Of a stretch of 64,000 nt of DNA, positions 58,485 through 64,000 are shown one piece after another. Within the stretch, counting starts at the first letter, position 1. The number at the start of each line of letters is the position of its first letter. The DNA lies in contig JANQPO010000024.1 of NCBI GenBank assembly GCA_028289445.1, positions 21,035 through 85,034 on the forward strand, in the 5' to 3' direction. The notes under the pieces are model-generated. The model was not told where the DNA came from. It did no database searches and worked only from the letters and a program-made list of their open reading frames with translations. The position numbers and the translations under genes are program-made. Origin of the DNA: Tepidamorphaceae bacterium (lineage in GTDB: Bacteria; Pseudomonadota; Alphaproteobacteria; Rhizobiales; JAKSCL01).

Positions 58485-58589
58485 ATGAAAGTTCTTGGGG
58501 TTGCCGTAGGCCTTGCATTGGGTCTGGCCGTTGTCTCGGCGAATGCGATCGACGTCGCGAAACTCACTCATATCGCCGCAATCTTCTAA
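58485..58589 (+). CDS. Small ORF, 34 residues, secreted or membrane peptide
   Basis: ATG at 58485, stop TAA at 58587, with AGGGGGTAAAGA directly before the start. The peptide is KVLGVAVGLALGLAVVSANA followed by a short DVAKLTHIAAIF tail: a signal-peptide-like hydrophobic helix with little mature sequence. A short hairpin (TCAGGTCGG / CCGACTGA, ~58447-58467) precedes the SD. No family known; the good SD is the only support for translation. Confidence 0.4.
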   Translation: MKVLGVAVGLALGLAVVSANAIDVAKLTHIAAIF

Positions 58590-58658
58590 ATCCTTCCAGA
58601 TAGATATCCTCACCGCCGTGGTGCTTTGACAAGCGCCTGGGCGTTGTCGCGTATTCTT

Positions 58659-60005
58659 CTAAAGCGACCTGACGAAGGCGCTGGCTGCCGCTCCGTGCTC
58701 GTGGCGCAGGCGGGCCACATCAACGCCAGTCGGCAGTTTGTCGACGACCTTCCATTCCCCCTTGATCATCACCCGGTCTGCGGCATGGGCACCGCACAGA
58801 ACCAGCCCGGCGAGCGGATCGCCTGCGCCTGAGAACCGCAACTCCTCAAGCGTATAGAGCGCCAGATCGGCTTCCTTGCCGACCGCGATCCGGCCGATAT
58901 CGTCGCGGCCGAGGCAGCGCGCCGAACCCTCCGTCGCCCAGCGAAAGGCATCGAAATGAGTGATCGATGCGGCGTCATAGGTCAGCCGGTTGATCATCAA
59001 GGCGTGCCGCACGCTTTCCATCAGGTTGGAGTTGTCGTTGGACGCCGAACCGTCGACGCCGAGCCCGACGATCGCGCCGGCGGCTTCCAGATCGCGGGTG
59101 CGGCAGTGGCCGGACGCCAGCACCATGTTCGAGGTCGGGCAATGACAGACACCGACCTTGTGGCGACCAAGTCGCTCTACCTCGTCGTCGTTGAAGTGGA
59201 TGCCGTGGGCGAGCCAGACGCGGTCCGAAAGCCAGCCGAGTTCCTCGACATAGTCGAGCGGCCGGCAGTTGTAGTGTTCGAGACAATAGTCGTTCTCGTC
59301 CTCGGTTTCGGCCAGGTGGGTGTGAAGTCGGCAGTCGTATTTGTCGGCCAGGGCCGCGGATTCACGCATCAAGTGCTTCGTGACCGTGAACGGCGCGCAC
59401 GGCGCCAAGGCGACCTGGAACTGCGCACCGGGGGAGGGGTCGTGATAGCGGTTCAAGAGCCGCTCGCTGTCGGCAAGGATGTCGTCGTCGTCTTGGACGA
59501 TCGAATCCGGCGGCAGGCCACCATCTTTTTCCGACAGGCTCATGGAGCCTCGCGTCAACGTCATGCGGATGCCGAGCGCCTCCGCCTCCTCCATCTGAAT
59601 GTCGATGGCGTTCTCCAGCCCCTTGGGAAACAGATATTGATGGTCGGAGGCGCAGGTGCAGCCGGACATCAACAGCTCCGTTAGCGCCAGGCGCGTCGCC
59701 ATGCGGAACGCGTCCGGATTCATGTTGGCGGCCCAGACCGGATAGAGCGCTTTGAGCCAGGGAAAGAGTTCCTTGTTGATGGCGTCCGGGTGAGCGCGGG
59801 TCAGCGTCTGGAAGAAATGGTGATGGGTGTTGATCAGCCCCGGCAGGACGACATGGGCCGACGCATCGAATGTCTCGTCGGTAGGCGCTGACGGCTGCTT
59901 GCCCGTGGCGACCAGTTCAACGATTTGGCCGTTCTCAACAACGATGCCGTTGCCTGCACCCTCGGCGAGGATGGAAAGCGGCGATTTGATCCAAAGGCGA
60001 GACAT
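58659..60005 (-). CDS. 8-oxoguanine deaminase-like amidohydrolase
   Basis: 448 residues of the AtzB/TrzN/8-oxoguanine-deaminase group. Metal and catalytic residues: HHHF in GLINTHHHFFQTLTRA, HTHLAETEDEN, AHGIHFNDDE, and the catalytic Asp in GVDGSASNDNSNL. The cluster SGCTCASDHQYLFP is typical of 8-oxoguanine deaminases. It converts 8-oxoguanine to urate-type product plus ammonia. The ATG at 60005 is chosen because the family starts with an SRLWIKSPL-like strand; the frame continues upstream but opposes the LysE gene. Its start is 2 bp past the lysE stop. Confidence 0.86.
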   Translation of the reverse strand: MSRLWIKSPLSILAEGAGNGIVVENGQIVELVATGKQPSAPTDETFDASAHVVLPGLINTHHHFFQTLTRAHPDAINKELFPWLKALYPVWAANMNPDAFRMATRLALTELLMSGCTCASDHQYLFPKGLENAIDIQMEEAEALGIRMTLTRGSMSLSEKDGGLPPDSIVQDDDDILADSERLLNRYHDPSPGAQFQVALAPCAPFTVTKHLMRESAALADKYDCRLHTHLAETEDENDYCLEHYNCRPLDYVEELGWLSDRVWLAHGIHFNDDEVERLGRHKVGVCHCPTSNMVLASGHCRTRDLEAAGAIVGLGVDGSASNDNSNLMESVRHALMINRLTYDAASITHFDAFRWATEGSARCLGRDDIGRIAVGKEADLALYTLEELRFSGAGDPLAGLVLCGAHAADRVMIKGEWKVVDKLPTGVDVARLRHEHGAAASAFVRSL

Positions 60006-60007
60006 GA

Positions 60008-60616
60008 TCAGCGGTCCAGTGCGAGTTTGAGGCCGAAGCCCACGAAGACGGTGCCGGCAACGCGCATCAGCCATTTCTGCGCGCGGCGATAGGCCGTCAT
60101 GACGGCGCCGCGCGAGCCGACGACGCCACACAGCCCGTACCAGAGGACCGACATTCCAACGATGGTGAAAAAGGCGGCGCTCACCAGCGCCCAGGAAGCG
60201 TCGGGCGGCAGCGCGACGGCGAACAGCGAAGCGGCGAACGCTGCCGTCTTGGCGTTGGCGAGATTGGTGAGCAAACCGAACCGGAAGGCGCGGCCGGCGG
60301 CGACGATTTCCGTGTCCGCAGCCTGTGCAGCGCTCTGCCACATTTTGTAGCCCATCCAGACGAGATAGGCAGCGCCGACGAGCTTGATCGCGAGTGCCGC
60401 GACCGGTACGGCGGTGAACAGCGCCTTGATGCCGAGAAAGCCAGCCAGCGCCCAAAACGCTGTGCCGACGCCGATGCCGGCAACGGTAGCCAGCGCCGCG
60501 CCGCGCCCGTATCGGGCTGCCATATGCATGGTCGCGAAAAAGTTCGGGCCGGGTGTCAGCACGCCGAAAATCCAGACGGCGGCCAGCGGCACCAAAACGG
60601 CGGCATAATCGTGCAT
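60008..60616 (-). CDS. LysE/RhtB-family exporter (with the deaminase)
   Basis: 202 residues, ~six TM helices. Family marks are GVLTPGPNFFATMHMAARYG and NLANAKTAAFAASLFAV in the central helix. The ATG at 60616 follows GGGAGGA. The deaminase follows after 2 bp, so the two are co-transcribed; export of a purine-derived or amino compound is possible. Confidence 0.87.
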   Translation of the reverse strand: MHDYAAVLVPLAAVWIFGVLTPGPNFFATMHMAARYGRGAALATVAGIGVGTAFWALAGFLGIKALFTAVPVAALAIKLVGAAYLVWMGYKMWQSAAQAADTEIVAAGRAFRFGLLTNLANAKTAAFAASLFAVALPPDASWALVSAAFFTIVGMSVLWYGLCGVVGSRGAVMTAYRRAQKWLMRVAGTVFVGFGLKLALDR

Positions 60617-60790
60617 GAGAGTCCTCCCACTTCACGACGGGCGCCGAAGGCGCACATCGCGACATTGCGCTAGCAAATCGCCGGATCGATTTTCATGCAA
60701 TCCCAAAAAGTGCGAAAGCGTTTCAGGATTTTCAGGAGAATGGGACGACAGTGAATGCGATGCGCCCGTGAGTGGTCGCAGCGCCTTCGC

Positions 60791-61408
60791 TTAGCGCTCG
60801 ACTCTGGCGAGGGCGAGCCCGACGCCGGCACCGAAGAAAAGACTTCCCATGAGCCTGTTCCGCACCCGACCCAACTTCATGAGCAGGGGCTTTACAGACT
60901 GCGCCAGCACCACCCAGCAGAGATCGCCGATCAACACGACGCCGAGATAGAGCAAGGCGGGAAGCAGCAGGTGATAGGACGCCGTTGTCTCGCCGCTCAC
61001 GAATTGCGGCAGGAATGCCGCGCTGAACAACAGCGTTTTCGGGTTCAACGTCGCGAGCATGAGTCCTTGGGAAAATAGAGAGGGCATGGACGCGCGGCGG
61101 ACCGTTGGATCGTCGCCGTTCTCCACGCCGTTTCGCCAAGACGTGACGCCCAGATAAATCAGATAGGCCACTCCCGCCCATTTGAGCCAGACGAAGGCGA
61201 AGGAGGCGAACTCCAAGACAATCGCCAAGCCGCCAACGACGACGAGCAACTGGAGTGCTACGCCGATAGTCGTCCCTAGGACCGTGACCACGCCGAAGCG
61301 CAACCCGTGTGTGATCGTATGCGCAACGAAGAGCGCCACATTCGGTCCAGGTATCGCCACCAGGACAGCAGTCGCGCCGATCAGAGCGAGGGCTGTTGTC
61401 AGTTCCAT
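60791..61408 (-). CDS. LysE/RhtB-family exporter (single)
   Basis: 205 residues, third LysE-type gene of the window. It has IPGPNVALFVAHTITHGLRFG at the N-terminus and LMLATLNPKTLLFSAAFLPQFV. The ATG at 61408 gives a normal length; a further 71 codons upstream are not protein-like. Substrate unknown; 174 bp separate it from the preceding LysE gene, so it is a separate unit. The ~174-bp gap shows nothing notable. Confidence 0.85.
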   Translation of the reverse strand: MELTTALALIGATAVLVAIPGPNVALFVAHTITHGLRFGVVTVLGTTIGVALQLLVVVGGLAIVLEFASFAFVWLKWAGVAYLIYLGVTSWRNGVENGDDPTVRRASMPSLFSQGLMLATLNPKTLLFSAAFLPQFVSGETTASYHLLLPALLYLGVVLIGDLCWVVLAQSVKPLLMKLGRVRNRLMGSLFFGAGVGLALARVER

Positions 61409-61497
61409 TACCGTTCGCCTAGGCGTCTTCAACGTCTGGTGTGTAGCGCAATTCCATGCGATTGCCGATAGCGTCTCGCAAACAGGAGTTATCGTCG

Positions 61498-61968
61498 ATG
61501 GCAGCGGAAGAAAGTGATGCCCAGTTCGAAGATCGGCTTTGCCGCGTGATCGCGGAAGCCGAAACCACATTCTTTGTCGAAGATTATGTATGGAAGGAAA
61601 TGGACGCCGATAGGGCGCCATCGTCCGATGCGCTTGCCTGCGTTGCCGACGGGTCTGTTTGGCATCAGTTCGTTCCCGCGCAAGACGACGATGGGGAAGG
61701 GCGATTTCGCGTCGTGCTGTTCAAGTTTTCCGAACAGGGCCCCAGTGCGATCGGCTTCGTTGCTTGGCTTCACTCGCATCTTCGGCGAATGGGCAAGACG
61801 GGCGCCATCGTCATTTGCGGCAAGGATCGAAGGGGCTCACAGGCGCTCTTCGACATCTGCCAGGGTGCGCTCGATTACTGGGCTTGCCCTGCCGGTCCGG
61901 CGGGAGATCGCTTCATCGGCGTCATCGAGGCGCTGATACAAAAGGGGAGCGCCAGCCAGAACGCCTAG
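61498..61968 (+). CDS. Hypothetical protein, 156 residues
   Basis: No family recognised. A predominantly acidic N-terminus (MAAEESDAQFEDRL) leads to a compact alpha/beta sequence with DYVWKEMDADRAP, FRVVLFKFSEQGPSAIGFVAWLHSHLRRMGKTGAIVICGKDRRGS and a C-terminal helix. The ATG at 61498 has CAGGAG about 8 nt upstream. Soluble and probably cytosolic, with no TM or signal. Divergent from the LysE gene, 89 bp apart. Confidence 0.65.
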   Translation: MAAEESDAQFEDRLCRVIAEAETTFFVEDYVWKEMDADRAPSSDALACVADGSVWHQFVPAQDDDGEGRFRVVLFKFSEQGPSAIGFVAWLHSHLRRMGKTGAIVICGKDRRGSQALFDICQGALDYWACPAGPAGDRFIGVIEALIQKGSASQNA

Positions 61969-62287
61969 TGCGGAATGCGCATCGCGCAAAGCCGGATCGT
62001 CAACGCAGTCGGCCAGATTGCAGCCGAGATCATCGTTGCTGATCGGCTTGCAAGTCGTCAGCCGCCCATCTCCGAAGACGAGAAAGTGCTTACCCGCCAA
62101 ATGGCTGGACCCGTCACAGTCGATCCGTGTCGATTTTGCAACTGATTGGCGGCATTTGTGCTCGCTCTTCATCAGGCTTAGCTGAATCGAGTTGACGCTG
62201 CCATGCCGCTTACCTAGCGTCACCTGCAAGATCGAATCTTGACGCTCAACTCCATTGGACTGGGCTAGAGCGTTGGAGGTGTTGGCT
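61969..62287 (-). other. 319-bp region before the autotransporter gene; coding-like antisense remnant
   Basis: The minus strand has a frame open from ~62405 down to a stop near 61837. Its non-overlapping part reads plausibly as protein (CRQSVAKSTRIDCDGSS, KHFLVFGDGRLTTC) but has no ATG and no signal. The part beyond 61968 opposes the hypothetical gene. It may be a decayed gene or a chance frame. No promoter or repeat was recognised beyond an SD at ~62275. Confidence 0.3.
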
Positions 62288-64000
62288 GTGCCGTCTAAGA
62301 TTGTGAATTCGAGACCGGTTCGATTTGAGCACGCCGGGCTGCTGTCCAGCTCTTCGAGCTTCGCGATCGTCGGCTGCGTGTTCGCGCTACTCCAATTCGA
62401 CTCAGCCGCTGCTCAGACTGTCGTGCCGCCAGAGAACGGGCCTTGCGTGGTTGTCGGCGCCACGGCGACCTGTACAGGGGACGTCTCGGCTGGCGTAGAT
62501 GCCAACGCGCCGCTGACGACGCTTAACGTCAACACGTTGACCCAGAATATCGCGCCAGCATTCGGAATCGCCGGCCTCGAGTTCATCGTCGACACGATGA
62601 TTGATCAGGACATAACGATCAACAGCGATACCGGCGCTTTCTCGATTATCACGCAGGACGCCTCGGGCATCGATGCTCAGCTCGGCTCCTTTGGCAACAT
62701 TCGCATCGGAAACATTACGATCACGTCCGTAGGCGACATAATGGCGGGTCGGGACGGCATTTTTGCGGGCTTATTCGGCACCGGAAGCATCACGATATCC
62801 TCGACTGGAAATATCACCACGGATAGCGGCGATGCAATTGATGCCAGCCACGAAGGCGGTCCAGGCAATATCATCGTCACGTCGGTTGGCAACCTTACCG
62901 CTGACGGTGAGGGCATTAACGCGTTTAATCGCGAAGATGGCACGGTCATGGTCACGTCGGTTGGCAACATTCAGGCCGACGGCATCGGTATCGATGCTCG
63001 AACAAGAATTGGAAATGTCACCGTTCATTCCACCGGCAACATCACGACGACCGGTGGCCGCGAGGGCATTGAGGCGGAATCCGATGACGGCATTGTCTCT
63101 GTAACGTCAATCGGGAACATTTCCGCGCCAGGTGACGAGGGCATCGAAGTCAGAACATCTGGGAACGGTAGTATTTCTATCCTGTCGATGGGCAACATCA
63201 CTGCTTTGTTCGACGGCGCCGATGATGGCGAGGAAGGGATATCTGCACGTCACGATGGAAACGGTACGATAGACATTTCGTCGACCGGCAATATTACGAC
63301 CCTGGGGGGTGACGATTCCGATGGAATCACGGCTAATCTGACCGGCAACGGCACTGTCACGATCACCTCGATGGGGGACATAACGACACCCGGCGCCGAC
63401 GGCATTGACGTAAGGACGCCGGCAACGAGCACATCGACGGTGAACCTGACCGGCGGCACCATATCAGGCGGTGCAGGGGCCAGTGCCGGAGTGAATTTCA
63501 CGAACGCGCTCGGTACCAACACGCTGGTTGTGGGCACGGGCACAACAGTGTCCGCGCTTTCGGGGAACGCGATACTTGGAGGCGCCGGCAACGAGATCAT
63601 CGAAATTCATCCCGGTGCGACGATTGTGGGCAATGTGCTCGGCTTCGGCGGCACTGACACGTTGCGGTTCAACGGCAATGGGGTTCCGGGCGACTTCAAC
63701 CTGGACACCATCGACGACGGATCTATGACGGATCAGTTCCAGAGTTTCGAAGTGTTCGAGGTCAACGGCGGCACGTGGGCGTTCACCGGCGGCACCGGCG
63801 AGACCTTCTCCGTGAACGGCGGGACGCTGGGCGGCAACTTCACCGTCGGCGGGCTGATCGTCAATGCCGGCGGTACGGTGGCGCCCGGCGCCTCGATCGG
63901 TACGATCAACGTCAACGGCGATGTCGCCTTCAACGCCGGCTCGACGCTTGCGGTCGAGGTCGATGCGGCCGGCAATGCCGACCTGATCGCCGCAACCGGC
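62288..64000 (+). CDS. Autotransporter-like adhesin passenger domain (partial, C-terminus off the right edge)
   Basis: 571 codons, still open at the edge. The GTG at 62288 follows TTGGAGGTG and begins a signal peptide (SSSSSFAIVGCVFALLQFDSAAAQ). Residues ~135-375 hold about nine degenerate repeats of ~24 residues built on T-S-x-G-N-I-T...D-G-I (e.g. ITSVGDI, ITISSTGNITT, VTSVGNIQ), typical of a right-handed beta-helix. The last section has GGTVAPGASIGTINVNGDV, the autotransporter-associated (PATR-like) strand motif. A C-terminal beta-barrel would be expected outside the window. Surface-exposed adhesin or related. Confidence 0.83.
   Translation, partial: MPSKIVNSRPVRFEHAGLLSSSSSFAIVGCVFALLQFDSAAAQTVVPPENGPCVVVGATATCTGDVSAGVDANAPLTTLNVNTLTQNIAPAFGIAGLEFIVDTMIDQDITINSDTGAFSIITQDASGIDAQLGSFGNIRIGNITITSVGDIMAGRDGIFAGLFGTGSITISSTGNITTDSGDAIDASHEGGPGNIIVTSVGNLTADGEGINAFNREDGTVMVTSVGNIQADGIGIDARTRIGNVTVHSTGNITTTGGREGIEAESDDGIVSVTSIGNISAPGDEGIEVRTSGNGSISILSMGNITALFDGADDGEEGISARHDGNGTIDISSTGNITTLGGDDSDGITANLTGNGTVTITSMGDITTPGADGIDVRTPATSTSTVNLTGGTISGGAGASAGVNFTNALGTNTLVVGTGTTVSALSGNAILGGAGNEIIEIHPGATIVGNVLGFGGTDTLRFNGNGVPGDFNLDTIDDGSMTDQFQSFEVFEVNGGTWAFTGGTGETFSVNGGTLGGNFTVGGLIVNAGGTVAPGASIGTINVNGDVAFNAGSTLAVEVDAAGNADLIAATG
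62690..63410 (+). repeat. Degenerate protein-coding repeats in the autotransporter passenger
   Basis: About nine units of roughly 72 nt encode the G-N-I-T...D-G-I beta-helix rungs. Unit sequences share the aac/aat-att-acg and tcg-gtt/atg-ggc cores but differ widely, so the repeat is old and kept at the protein level. Confidence 0.6.

Noticed and set aside
62690..63410. CRISPR array or tandem DNA repeat
   Set aside because: Units are degenerate, in frame and contiguous without spacers; they encode beta-helix rungs.

Overview
The window looks like chromosome from a metabolically versatile alphaproteobacterium, probably Hyphomicrobiales or a relative. Evidence: high GC (roughly 60-63% by eye), a hisS-hisZ-hisG block, TRAP transport, Rieske-type demethylation, PcaC/PobA-type aromatic catabolism, and an 11-bp-period Pho box. 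No rRNA, tRNA, phage, IS element or CRISPR was seen.

Left part (1-7.1 kb, all minus strand): the 5' part of nosR runs off the left edge, with an FNR-like box and a hairpin around its ribosome binding site. Then come the 2-oxoacid:ferredoxin oxidoreductase genes korA-korB, a universal stress protein, and a histidine kinase/response regulator pair.

The most striking block is 7.4-12.8 kb (minus strand): a carboxymuconolactone-decarboxylase-family protein, a 1073-residue self-sufficient reductive dehalogenase (B12-type dehalogenase fused to a flavin/NAD/2Fe-2S reductase, no export signal), 4-hydroxybenzoate 3-monooxygenase (pobA) and a CoxG-like protein. Together they read as an aerobic route from a halogenated 4-hydroxybenzoate to protocatechuate. 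Two related ~92-bp direct repeats bracket the block.

13.0-28.9 kb is a betaine/N-methylated amino acid block. One arm (minus) holds an RpiR regulator, a Rieske demethylase and an aldehyde dehydrogenase. The divergent arm (plus) holds a dimethylglycine-dehydrogenase-like flavoprotein, a quinone-oxidoreductase-like dehydrogenase, three tandem enolase-superfamily enzymes with racemase-type Lys pairs, and a class III aminotransferase. A non-pyrrolysine MttB-family methyltransferase and a second dimethylglycine-dehydrogenase-like enzyme follow. The gene content resembles hydroxyproline-betaine/stachydrine pathways; the substrate is inferred.

29-36.9 kb: a CYTH-CHAD protein, then a Pho-box-preceded secreted phytase-like esterase. 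Next is a lactate-oxidation operon, lutA-lutB-lysE-lutC-GNAT, with a LysE exporter wedged between lutB and lutC. 37-44.4 kb: an uncharacterised membrane protein, an HExxH protease-like protein, a TRAP transporter (dctPQM), a DUF3422 protein and a cytochrome c. 45-51 kb: a diguanylate cyclase, a LysR regulator and divergent glcDEF (glycolate oxidase). The TRAP system lies between the two hydroxyacid oxidation modules and may import their substrates.

51-62 kb is mostly housekeeping or uncharacterised: an LprI-like protein, hisG-hisZ-hisS, cheZ, an L,D-transpeptidase, a DUF2927 protein, a 34-codon small ORF, an 8-oxoguanine-deaminase-like amidohydrolase with a LysE exporter, another LysE exporter and a hypothetical protein. 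The window ends inside a repeat-rich autotransporter-like adhesin (62.3-64.0 kb) that runs off the right edge.
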